This document shows, piece after piece, positions 29,401 to 34,775 of a DNA stretch of 64,000 nucleotides. The position numbers and the translations under genes are program-made. Position 1 is the stretch's first letter. Every line of letters begins with the position of its first letter. This DNA comes from Planctomycetaceae bacterium (GTDB lineage: Bacteria; Planctomycetota; Phycisphaerae; Phycisphaerales; SM1A02). The stretch covers positions 124,001 to 188,000 of the forward strand of contig CANLHK010000005.1 in the NCBI GenBank assembly GCA_947490615.1, given 5' to 3'. Under the pieces are notes generated by a model, which was given only the letters and a program-made list of their open reading frames with translations, was not told the origin of the DNA and ran no database searches.

Positions 29401-31854
29401 GGTGTTGGTTGTCGCGTCACTCTCGATGCGAACGGGCTTGGAGCGACGCTCTTCAGGCGCGCGCTCGTCGTAGCGCTTGGACAACATCGCCGCGACTTGC
29501 ATCGCATCGCCACCGCGCAATTGCAACAGGCGCAGTGGTGGAAGCTCTTCGGGCGACGCGATGTCGAGGTCGCGCACAAAACTTTCGATGAGCGTGAGCT
29601 GCGGCGCCTCGCCGACGATGTAGAGCGCGTTTGTCGGCTCGATGACGGTGATCTCTGCGGCAGGAACGCTGCGCGAAGGATCGACGGGGGTCGCCGACGC
29701 CAACAACGGTTGCAACTTCGCAGCAAGCTCGGACGCTTTCGCTGCACGCATCGGAATGATCTTGGCCACGCGTGGCGGCGGCAACAGCAATCGCGCTTGG
29801 GACAGCGCCTGCTCAAACATCGCCACGGATGCGCTGCGACCACTCACGAGTAACGCGCCGCTTGACGAGTCGATCTCGACAGTTGGTACAGGAAGTTCCT
29901 CTTCCGAACCCTTGGCAAGTTGCGCGAACACCATGGTGGCGCGCGCGACGAGCTTGGTTGCGTCGGCTCCTGGTGCGGGAATCGCGCGGAACGCGAAGGC
30001 ATCGCGGCCCGTGCGATCCAATCCCGCCACCAACGACTGCACTTGCGCGACTTGCTCGGGAGTGCCCGATACCAACAGCGCCTTCATGCTGTCGATCGCT
30101 TCGACGCTTGGTGGCGTGAAGGGCTGACCATCATGCGGATCAAGTACCTGTCGCGCGAGGTCGCGCACTTGCGCCACGATGACCGACGGCGTGGCGTTGG
30201 CCACGGCGATCTGCCGCGTCTCGCGCTCGACGACGCGCGTGGAATCAATCTGGTTGAGCAACTCGGTAAAGCGCGAGATCGATTGCGCGCTGCCGATGAG
30301 GACAAGCTCGCGACTCTTCGCGTCAAACTCGATGCGCAGGCTGCGCGTGGGATCGCCCGACTGCGTCTGCTGCTCGTAGAGTTGCCGCGCGCGCTCGACG
30401 CTGGCTTCGCCGTCTTTGCTCGCCACGCGGACCAGTCGAACTTGTCGATCGACATTCGCGGGACGATCGAGCGTCTCCACGATGGCGCGCAGCCCCGCGA
30501 TGTCGGAAGAATCTCCGCCGACCAAAATGGTGCGTCCATCAGGACCCGCCACGAGCGTGACTTCATCCTGCTGGCGCTTGGAGAGCAGCGAGCGTGCCGC
30601 CGTGAGAATCGCTTCGGGAGAAGCGCTCTGCAGTTCGATCGCCGCAATGGCGCGATCACCGCGCAGACGATCGCGCACGGTCGCTGGCTTGTTGCGAGCG
30701 ATCTTCGCGGGATCGAAGCCTTCCATCTCAAGGATGAAGCGCTCGGCGTCATCGATGGCGCCGAGGTCACCCACGATGGTCACGCGATCCGCTTCAGGCA
30801 ACGCGACGATCGTCGGCTTCTTGTCGGCGGGATAGCCGACAAAGAGTTGCTCAAGGCGTTCCTTCGCTGCCGCTGCCTTGACCTTCTCGACTGGGAAGGT
30901 CTTCATGCCGCGCCCGCCCGAGGCCGTCGGTGCCGCCGAATCGGCGATCGGAACATCGAGCAGTTCAATGGTCTGTCGCACCGAGTCGATCTTGGAGCGC
31001 GGGCCGCGCGCAATGATCGCGTTGGTGCGATCGTCGGCAGCGAGCATCAGCCCCGCGACGCGGTTTTCCTCGATCTTCTGCCGCTTTCCATCGGCGATCA
31101 CGTACTCGATCACGCGCTCACCCATGAGCGCCTGCAGGCTGAGAATGAGCACGCTCGCCTTGGTGAAGCGCACGGGCAGCAGCTCGATCACATTCTCGAC
31201 ATCTTCTCGATCGAGCTCATCGATGATGCGCTGCAGACGACGAATCTGCGCGGCCGTCTCGACGAGGAGCACCGCGTTCTGTTGCTCGAGCGCGGTGACC
31301 GAGCCGTAGCTCGCCACGAGCAGCTTGAGTTGTTCCGCGACAGGCTTCGCCTGCGCGTTGAGCAGCGGCAGCACGACGGTGACGATCTCTTCATCGCCAA
31401 TCGAAGCGGGAACGGTGCCGATGAAGGTCGGCACATTCTCGCGCTTCATGTCGTCGAGCTTCTGCAGGAAGAGCCGCGTGCCTTCGTCGCGCAGCATGCA
31501 GTTCTGCGTTTGCAACAGGACATTGAGCGTGCGCAACGCCTCGTCGAGCGAGTAATCCTTGGGATAGATGTAGTCGACGGTGCCCTTGGGAACTTCGGTC
31601 TCACGCACAATGGGAAGGCCAGTCACTCGACTGAAGAAGTCGAGGATCTGGTCGTAGGTTTGGCCCTTGAAACTGAAGCGGATGCGCACCGACTCGCGCG
31701 AGGGCGGCGTGACTTGAGCGGCGTTGGCCGCTGGGACCGCACCTTCGGGTGGCGTCGGCGATTGCGCGAGGGATGGCTGCACCACCATGGCGGCAGCGAT
31801 GAGGGGGGCGACTCCGTTGCCCAAGGGCATCGAACGCTTCGTGCGCTTCTTCAT
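17440..31854 (-). CDS. gspD: Giant type II secretion system secretin GspD with about 52 tandem N-domains
   Basis: Outer-membrane secretin of the T2SS, about 4,804 residues against roughly 600-750 for ordinary GspD. Order of parts: signal peptide ending near SLAQ (about 31); an N0/STN-like domain (about 56-135); then about 52 consecutive N1-like secretin_N units (about 136-4,480, mean near 83 residues). Each unit has a basic-hydrophobic first strand, a helix, an Asp-x-x-(T/S)-N-(S/A)-L-(I/V)-V strand and a final helix ending near LD. The channel domain begins near 4,483 (QVLIQVLLAEVSLD) and holds the secretin signature IPLLGDIPFLGALFR near 4,690. An acidic, Pro/Ala-rich tail follows. The ATG at 31854 has GGAG just upstream and begins a good signal peptide, although the frame is open to 32124. 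No stop or frameshift interrupts 14.4 kb. It follows gspM/C and overlaps the lipoprotein gene. Confidence 0.9.
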   Translation of the reverse strand: MKKRTKRSMPLGNGVAPLIAAAMVVQPSLAQSPTPPEGAVPAANAAQVTPPSRESVRIRFSFKGQTYDQILDFFSRVTGLPIVRETEVPKGTVDYIYPKDYSLDEALRTLNVLLQTQNCMLRDEGTRLFLQKLDDMKRENVPTFIGTVPASIGDEEIVTVVLPLLNAQAKPVAEQLKLLVASYGSVTALEQQNAVLLVETAAQIRRLQRIIDELDREDVENVIELLPVRFTKASVLILSLQALMGERVIEYVIADGKRQKIEENRVAGLMLAADDRTNAIIARGPRSKIDSVRQTIELLDVPIADSAAPTASGGRGMKTFPVEKVKAAAAKERLEQLFVGYPADKKPTIVALPEADRVTIVGDLGAIDDAERFILEMEGFDPAKIARNKPATVRDRLRGDRAIAAIELQSASPEAILTAARSLLSKRQQDEVTLVAGPDGRTILVGGDSSDIAGLRAIVETLDRPANVDRQVRLVRVASKDGEASVERARQLYEQQTQSGDPTRSLRIEFDAKSRELVLIGSAQSISRFTELLNQIDSTRVVERETRQIAVANATPSVIVAQVRDLARQVLDPHDGQPFTPPSVEAIDSMKALLVSGTPEQVAQVQSLVAGLDRTGRDAFAFRAIPAPGADATKLVARATMVFAQLAKGSEEELPVPTVEIDSSSGALLVSGRSASVAMFEQALSQARLLLPPPRVAKIIPMRAAKASELAAKLQPLLASATPVDPSRSVPAAEITVIEPTNALYIVGEAPQLTLIESFVRDLDIASPEELPPLRLLQLRGGDAMQVAAMLSKRYDERAPEERRSKPVRIESDATTNTLIVTAHASVFDEIKGFIAELNRSGDTGSGPTRETFVMALKAAKAADLAIALDKLYPPPPVPLDARGRPLPHLQKPKDVFVTADVTTNSLIVEAPSERRASFEQLVLTLDRTPLPPQAELRTYRVEKGDMERIGQTLRDLSARGMLAKPGLDGAKPVEVVIQTEPTSRTLIVAGDSMTFEKTEQLLKQLQAVPTKRGVRVIDVGAGDAVTLLGKALKLASLEPIEGQPPAIETEIDVANGTIVASGEDELLARFSDAFRQLVVATSPSADVRVIPMGFAKAVDAKVYLDGLAASRLGQSSGFAREPVIEVLERTNSLLVAADSRQHELLTMLLKNLDVPSGATPPLRILQLRSADAGVLATALMQTYAQRTPEEKGAKPVQITAEAQTNALIVAAHPDLLPEIQAIVEDLNGATRQSASDREIRIFSLKVARAAELAKTIDEMYPAPPVPVDPRGRARPELQPPREVVVRADVQTNSLIVDAPLSRMAGFEKLVEQLDRTQAMPEAEIRTWRLADGNLESIAKTIRELATAGKLGPEGTNAVVTVEPVSKTLVVSAPTSVFPRIEQVVRGVEGAAQPATTLRVFKLKSAKSELLAPLVRSALEGRLAEIEPTLASRATRVLDIAADRRSNALIVSAPDVLMPVVDELVRQLDDGSVSTGDPIVRVRPLLYADATEVAASLTPALAAGTNPLTHEALAVKVIAATGSNALLMVGPATDLDEADKLIASLDERPALDSVDAKTFPLKNTDSARIAPLVQRLLADQQDTDPRVALERMRRTRGQLVEVPPVRVEADARTNSLIVSGAARIMSIAEGLIKELDRDGDAASRTWLVFTPSKAPVAALVEEARRILESAGSAGVSRIELSALPQSGTIVVVGSAEGTARAKELLSELDGKAFASPQADFRVIQLKHVSPEVVVGALTAVLSDRSRWPAALVSAAKAGAAVMEPRIVADPLNARVIVTAPAELMAIATQVVEQLDKAREGDAPMEIRVYPLNEATAETVAKAIEQAIAARAASRPGRAKPTITAEPTSNTIIVAAEPSQLDEIEKTVRDMDMRGPRDAARVRTVFLKSARAVQMAPLVEQLLASEMAQPTRGRGGVPSPTEPGLRVIADERLNAVVISATPTALDAAEEMLRQLDVGQNEGNDRTVRVITMKNGDAAEVAKSLADIFETDDGTEAPPVIRVNVASNSLLVRATEKQYTMVESIVTRLDSAAIASSRSLKSVPLDPSKGDAEEIARLLRRMMQGGEADIEVITVEELLKRYDAPKPPASGAQSRHFTADDLEVKSTATQTWTPEHHLGWPPSLPARFAFLTQVFAQVPLAASAGAPQSQAAGATKPEATSERGGVTVAVDKESNSLLLLGSQREIERAMQLIEQASKSLPGEGSRIRSIRLPASADPTKISSIVTGAVARITPAGGQPGDLAKRVAIVADEETRSLIVVANDRDFEAVGQLVAALSRGQQPQQVMVKSFVLRNTGAERVAEALRSILTQGGGAHMKSLAVTLAEDGGGTESAAFDPSSVRVFAERGANAVTVVGAPDAVAFADRFVAFADRSDRSPVPELRLVPLKHAKAAEVVRSLQTAFIARGRSLGAQGIVTSVPEFAADDRTNMIVIAGGAEAGAEIERLLTVLDAPSPIADAALETIVVNNGKPSEVLLTIEKVVFAANPSMRERAQIVADDASGMLLVRADASAREEIGRVIAEIDRSATKQFAIKQIKLERADAQRVATALQKLFDDRLQIANGGRGRGQQRAVSIVADGRSASLFVTANEADFAEISELVKGFDAPETAKSLDFKVFALQHARATEITSSLEQLLASMGGGGADDMVSVRADERRNSIVVAGRGDRFAFASEFITAIDVVPAEGDVRVVRIYEVKHGDIEQIAGLVRDAIGERSLRPWESAQTSSGSRVIPVVRSRKLVVRATDSQHNEIKALLDSLTTTLVQDGRQSAVIPVEFATPAELASTLKQFLDDRSAAASGGASVSTIVPSASGGALLVAGTADEISTIRDLVTRLDQPATGGERQSEIIVLRKGQAVDIAKIVGEQFRGRSGSGAVQGVSITPDVRTNSIIASAPPLQLGQIKSLIERLDAPASAEETVIRTFVLKNAKADEAVRILTGSLQLDAKGRTQGLAVRTEPGRPAVQVSARILADTRSNSLIVTATPESYPVIEKLLSQLEESPAKAAIEFRIIPLQFAAADEVSRTLGSLVSSGGTTAKADAPRIEADPTENRLIVAATPEQFRTIEDVVKAIDVRSVKRRVTEFVPLKQGKARGIQEALSYFYGAGALDADTPAKQGVRIIGDEATNSLVISAEQTEWPGIRKLLEELDTEQYDGSRQLRVVALKHADAKSVARAINEAFDDLRPKPQPIQQNQQGQQLPQPIVPQVKPEEFVTASADEFSNNLVIAASPSNMRKIDAIIAQLDLPDFTQLPAPRLIPVRSGNPEQLARSIERVFGNGRPAGRDNGLRIVGDTTSNALIVRASEEDYARIAAIAEALQQQATEQGLQVQLLQLKQAPAPRVAAAIREAFLQRARQAGLTLSIQIDTVANSLVIASTGPIFQEIKELVEQMDALAPDSTKGIFIIDLVNTPPESAKKIIEEIGLDRAQPVDSVAKVISEPLKVSVAANRSALVIVANPADRDTILSLLKSIDADPPMADSEVRIVRMKNAAAASIAETLRAMVAQGSGAGATPAAGGAGNRPAELARALQEQVRRLRITPEGASAPIALDLQKPVKILSDAQSNTLILASTADNVRALEEAAQLFDRLPVTDAAVVRIYPLVNIQAQQFARIVRELFVQGKQIGGLTGTQVRAQASGATGEALTQNIALSVDDRTNTVVVAGKEEAVAFVEVLRERLDSAVTMGWIEPRIVKLQYADARDLAETLLAVLVEGSTKLPESGPLQKQIARIRMARAARPDQPAAAIESDVFVPFSQLVIRPDLATNSLVLVGSTQNLEIMQELIRQLDTEAAAPGSIVRIYPLENASASRIGPMLVQLFDQQVAAKAIRSEDRVRVVPDDRLNSLVVSTSARSFTIVEEILKNLDRKVAPEYREIRVMDLKNASAPRLAAIIQRLMDARVDRLQKTQPQTADLERVIVTADDRTNQLLIAAGADSFDVIKSLLVDLDTERLLEESSVEVVPVKKANLDRLTTAITQILNRRYAELSPEVAKRVKPLVIADPRTSSLLVAGGPEDGALVRQIVAKLDEIPSNSAIGVRVLALAAARAETIAPRIQQLMRERATSLGTSETPSDAVSVVPDVASNSLIVASSEENYEVVKGLVDLLAQAAKDQLADKPFEVIMLANNAAPDMARMLEEMYVTEENRRRGAQIVQVKPDVRLNAIVASGPEADIAAIRRLVAQLDEAKPQTVVEIKYITLKGANVQETVGLIQSVLSGNSLAGRTGQQATILKYLREIDGAPSQGAEMEISAATRQSISLTPDVRTNTIIVRAPRDSMSLIEQMVNDLDGSTSGSQNIRIFKMVNADASQMARLLKELFNLRQQGSLYVLKPRETTDAPAADTGASTDATAAAMQQVGTLGADLTLVPDSRQQLSITVDDRTNSLLVSGTPNYLELVEKVVLELDQQKANERDTFAYKLKNATATEVARVVNEFVSEDQKKILETLSADELPSASKLLEREVTVVGDKKSNTVLVNASPRYMEKVQEIIQELDVDPPQVLIQVLLAEVSLDTTDSLGMEIGRAKIGEFGVAAGMGNLPGVGGRTGNQLLGSLFTNSGTPNVAIGAEDFELLINALASQSRVQVLSNPSVMVENNSKGFIQVGETVRLPSAVGLSNGNVAQSSVTPEEIGIILTVTPSINPEGFVRMEIEPEISRLSLQTTQISEFFSSPVVTRRRATTTVTVKDGQTVVIGGLISDRFERIDKKIPLLGDIPFLGALFRQYKESSSKTELLIVLTPHVVRSPTAGGSSKALDLTREGIERLSLPPALLEQVRKGQLEGKGQLGDGAREAEMPVNQKDPASDTQPDAEKDPAAEKAP
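27428..29785 (-). repeat. Tandem duplication of a five-N-domain block inside gspD
   Basis: Two adjacent blocks of about 392-393 residues (28607-29785 and 27428-28606) contain five N-domains each in the same order. Matching landmarks are PPLRLLQLR versus PPLRILQLR, YPPPPVPLDARGRP versus YPAPPVPVDPRGRA, and AELRTYRVEKGDME versus AEIRTWRLADGNLE. The equal lengths and preserved linkers show a segmental duplication that has since diverged. Confidence 0.8.
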
Positions 31855-32020
31855 CGAGACTCCGTTCACGGGCGCAATGCCCGACTGTGACCATCCGCCT
31901 GCAGAAGCGCGGCGCCAACCAACACGCAGTCCATGCGCAACAGGTACGCACCAACCACGGCGGCCGCCGAGCCGCTGCATCCCCGCCAAGACGCGGGCCA
32001 TCGCACACCTTAGTTTTAGT

Positions 32021-33169
32021 TCACCCGTTGCTCGGCGCCGCAAGCACCGCCGCGCGCTGGGTGAGGTTGGTTCCAACCTGAATTCGACACGCGCCAATGG
32101 GCGTGTCGAACACGGCGAAATCATACTCGACCGCGCGGAAGACGAGCTCGCCGACGGGCATGCCCGGGCTCAGCGCAACGCTCGCTCCGCTCGGAAGATG
32201 TCGCACCCAAGCTTCTGCGCCACTTGGGCCAATCACCACGCCGGTGATCTGCCATTCGCCGTACGGAAAACCACCTGGTGGAACCGGCACCGGCGGCACG
32301 ACTCCGGTTGGGTTCGCGGCGGGATTGGTCGGTGGGGTCGCGCCTGTGTCGCCGGCGTTTGGATTTGCAACCAACGCAGCGGGTGGAATCGCTGGTGGAG
32401 GCGGAACGCGGAACGGGTTCGAAGCAAAGAGCGCTGCGTATCGATCCGCCAGTTGGAGTTTCGCCGGGTCGAGGAGCGGCGGAGACTTCGCTGCGAGCCC
32501 GGGCATGAACGGTGTCGTGAGCTTGAGCGTGATGCCGAGCTGCTGGCCATCGGCGTTAGGGTTGAGCCTGATCGACTCGATCCGCTTGATCCACGGCTCC
32601 GCGTCGACGCGGAAGATCAAGCGGTAAATCCTGTCCACCGTTCCCGTTGCGATGATTGTCCCCTGAACCTCTACGAAGTCGATCTCGTCGCGAAGCTTGC
32701 GCGCGTCGGGTGACTTGAACTCTTTCTTAGCCGGAGTCGGCCGTCCAACTGAGGTTCCCGTCGTCACAGAAAAGTCGTTGAAGCCAAGCTCTTCACACGC
32801 GCGGTTGAGCCGTCGTCGAACCTCGCTGTCGACCGTTTCGAGACTGGCGCCGAGCATCTGGTTGGCCAGCGACTGCATCTTGCCATCGAGTTCGGGTCGC
32901 GCCTTCGACTTTGCAGACGCGTCGGTGAGCACCTGGATGTAGGTCTCGATTTCGGTGAGCGTCTTGGCGCGCTCGTCAGTCATGCGGCGCTCGCCGACGA
33001 TGTATCCAAAGCCGATGGCTGCGAGCACGCTGCCTGAGACAGCGAGCGCGAACCAATGTCGGCGCAAGCGTCGCATCATCTCGGGGAACGAACCGCGACG
33101 CTGCCCGATGCCGCGCGGGGAGTGTGCGGAGGCGGTCGACTTCGCGGGCGAACCGTTGGCGGTGGTCAT
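32021..33169 (-). CDS. GspM/PilO-like inner-membrane protein fused to a GspC/PilP-like HR domain
   Basis: T2SS inner-membrane platform component. The 382-residue protein has a cytoplasmic N-terminus and one membrane span (WFALAVSGSVLAAIGFGYIV, about 39-58). A periplasmic coiled-coil and ferredoxin-like region of the GspM/PilO kind covers about 60-210, and a long Pro-rich linker (PPPPAIPPAALVANPN...PVPVPPGG) about 245-300. A C-terminal beta domain of about 75 residues follows (WQITGVVIGPSGAEAWVRHL, ending near DTPIGACRIQVG). It resembles the GspC homology region or PilP, the part that docks on the secretin N0 domain. It overlaps gspL by ATGA and precedes gspD by 166 bases. The gspM part is supported by position, and the gspC part by pattern only. 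Confidence 0.7.
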   Translation of the reverse strand: MTTANGSPAKSTASAHSPRGIGQRRGSFPEMMRRLRRHWFALAVSGSVLAAIGFGYIVGERRMTDERAKTLTEIETYIQVLTDASAKSKARPELDGKMQSLANQMLGASLETVDSEVRRRLNRACEELGFNDFSVTTGTSVGRPTPAKKEFKSPDARKLRDEIDFVEVQGTIIATGTVDRIYRLIFRVDAEPWIKRIESIRLNPNADGQQLGITLKLTTPFMPGLAAKSPPLLDPAKLQLADRYAALFASNPFRVPPPPAIPPAALVANPNAGDTGATPPTNPAANPTGVVPPVPVPPGGFPYGEWQITGVVIGPSGAEAWVRHLPSGASVALSPGMPVGELVFRAVEYDFAVFDTPIGACRIQVGTNLTQRAAVLAAPSNG

Positions 33170-34755
33170 GAGCCGCCTCCTGGCTTCTCATCGCGCGGAG
33201 TTGCGCCTGGTTGTCGAGGTTCAAGTTCGACGGTGCGCAGCGTGTACGCGAACGGATACGGCAACCGTCGTCCGCCGCGTGCATCAGCACCCGTCGAGGC
33301 AACGGTGTAGCCCTTCTCCTTCACCAACGCATCGCGCAGCGAATCCGCCACCGTGCGATCCTTCGCTTCGCCATCAAGGACGAAGCGAAGCTCTGGCTTC
33401 GAGGTCATCTTGCCGAGATCGCTGTAGTCGATCTCGGTGCCGTCGAGCGAGGCGTTCAGTCCATCAAGGACGACACTTGTCGGATCAGGCGCAAATCGCC
33501 GCAGCCCGTCGAAGTGCGCAAGCCAGTTCGGTGCGAGGTCGCGGTACGCCTCGACATGCTTGACCTTGAGTTCATCGCGCTTGTAACGAAGTCGCATCGG
33601 TGAGGCAGTTCGGGCCTTTGAGAGCAGATCGTCGTGACGCGTTTCCACCGCGACCCACGCACGCGTGCCGAAAGTCCAACCCGCAAGCCCCGCGATCAGC
33701 ATGACGCCCGCGACAAGAATCACGCGCTGGCGCATCCGCGCCGCGAGATCGATCAGCGGCGTTGGATGCAAGAGATCAATCGCGTCACCGCTCGGCAATA
33801 CCGCCGCATCGTCCTCGAGCAACAGTCCCGCCAATGGAAGACAACTCGCGCAGACCTGCTCGCGCACATCGGGTGAGGAGAATCCCACGCGTGGATGCGC
33901 GTCGAGACGAACCACCGAGCAACCAGCGATCGCCGAGAGTTGCGGCGCAAGGACTGCGCCGACGGTCTGACTCATCGTGAGCACGATTCGATCGAGTGTG
34001 AGGCCGTCGGTGGCCGATCGCAGCGAGGTCAGCAGACGCCGAACTTCGACGAGAATGGCAGCCGCTTGCGCTTCCGGTGTTGCGCCAGACAACGCCGTGC
34101 CGCGGGAATGCAGCAACTCTCCATCGCGCACCACCGTGCACTCGAGCATCTGCCGCGTTGCATCAACCGCGAGTGTGACGCCCTGTTGAAGCGAGTCGCT
34201 CGCCCGAAGAAGTGCCAGCATGCCCAGCGCACGCAGCGAAACCCGCGCCACGGGAGATCCCGCGCGGGCTGCGGCCTCGTCGACACGCGCGCGCGTCGCC
34301 GCTGCAACCACCACGCTGACCGCGCCGCTCGACGCCGACGAACGCTGAAAATCGGAAAGCGTCTCAGTGCCTTCGACGCTGTAGTCGCGCACCAGCGCCA
34401 TGCGCGCCATGCTGCGCAACTCGGCTTCATCATCCGATGGAAGCTCCACGCGACCGATGAGTGACTCTTCGCGCGCGAGCGCCACGATGGAGGGAACTCC
34501 TGCGACGCCAAGGATGTCACGGGCCTTCGCGAGTTCGCCGTCGGTCGGTGTCGTCTCGTCACACACACGCACGATGGTGATACGTCCGCCCGAGCGCTCG
34601 CAGAGAATGGCGCGCGACCAAGTCGCACCGCCGTCGATGACCAAACGACGCGCGTCGACTTTGGCGCGACGCGAAGAGTGTGGAATCAAGCGAGTCCACT
34701 GCACCGCGAGTGCTTCGACCTGTCGCGGAATGGATGAGCTGCCTTGGTCTGCCAT
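33166..34755 (-). CDS. gspL: GspL-like (PilM-PilN type) inner-membrane assembly protein
   Basis: T2SS platform protein that links the cytoplasmic ATPase to the inner-membrane complex. The 529 residues start with an actin-like cytoplasmic domain: RRLVIDGGATWSRAILCERS near 42, VTLAVDATRQMLECTVVRD near 193, LDRIVLTMSQTVGAVLAPQL near 255. One membrane span (VILVAGVMLIAGLAGW, about 340-358) leads to a periplasmic coiled coil and ferredoxin-like domain (SVVLDGLNASLDGTEIDYSD, about 430). This is the PilM plus PilN layout in one chain, as in GspL. It is larger than typical GspL (about 400). It lies 20 bases after gspK and overlaps the next gene by 4 bases. Confidence 0.75.
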   Translation of the reverse strand: MADQGSSSIPRQVEALAVQWTRLIPHSSRRAKVDARRLVIDGGATWSRAILCERSGGRITIVRVCDETTPTDGELAKARDILGVAGVPSIVALAREESLIGRVELPSDDEAELRSMARMALVRDYSVEGTETLSDFQRSSASSGAVSVVVAAATRARVDEAAARAGSPVARVSLRALGMLALLRASDSLQQGVTLAVDATRQMLECTVVRDGELLHSRGTALSGATPEAQAAAILVEVRRLLTSLRSATDGLTLDRIVLTMSQTVGAVLAPQLSAIAGCSVVRLDAHPRVGFSSPDVREQVCASCLPLAGLLLEDDAAVLPSGDAIDLLHPTPLIDLAARMRQRVILVAGVMLIAGLAGWTFGTRAWVAVETRHDDLLSKARTASPMRLRYKRDELKVKHVEAYRDLAPNWLAHFDGLRRFAPDPTSVVLDGLNASLDGTEIDYSDLGKMTSKPELRFVLDGEAKDRTVADSLRDALVKEKGYTVASTGADARGGRRLPYPFAYTLRTVELEPRQPGATPRDEKPGGGS

Positions 34756-34775
34756 AGCGTCCCTTGCATGCTGCG

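Noticed and set aside
17440..31854. CRISPR-like periodic repeats
   Set aside because: The spacing is about 230-330 bases, the repeats are degenerate, and everything lies inside one open reading frame. It is protein domain repetition.
31855..32124. Longer gspD start at 32124 or at the ATG in the 166-base gap
   Set aside because: Upstream codons overlap gspM/C in another frame and give no signal peptide. The ATG at 31854 has GGAG upstream and starts a proper signal peptide.
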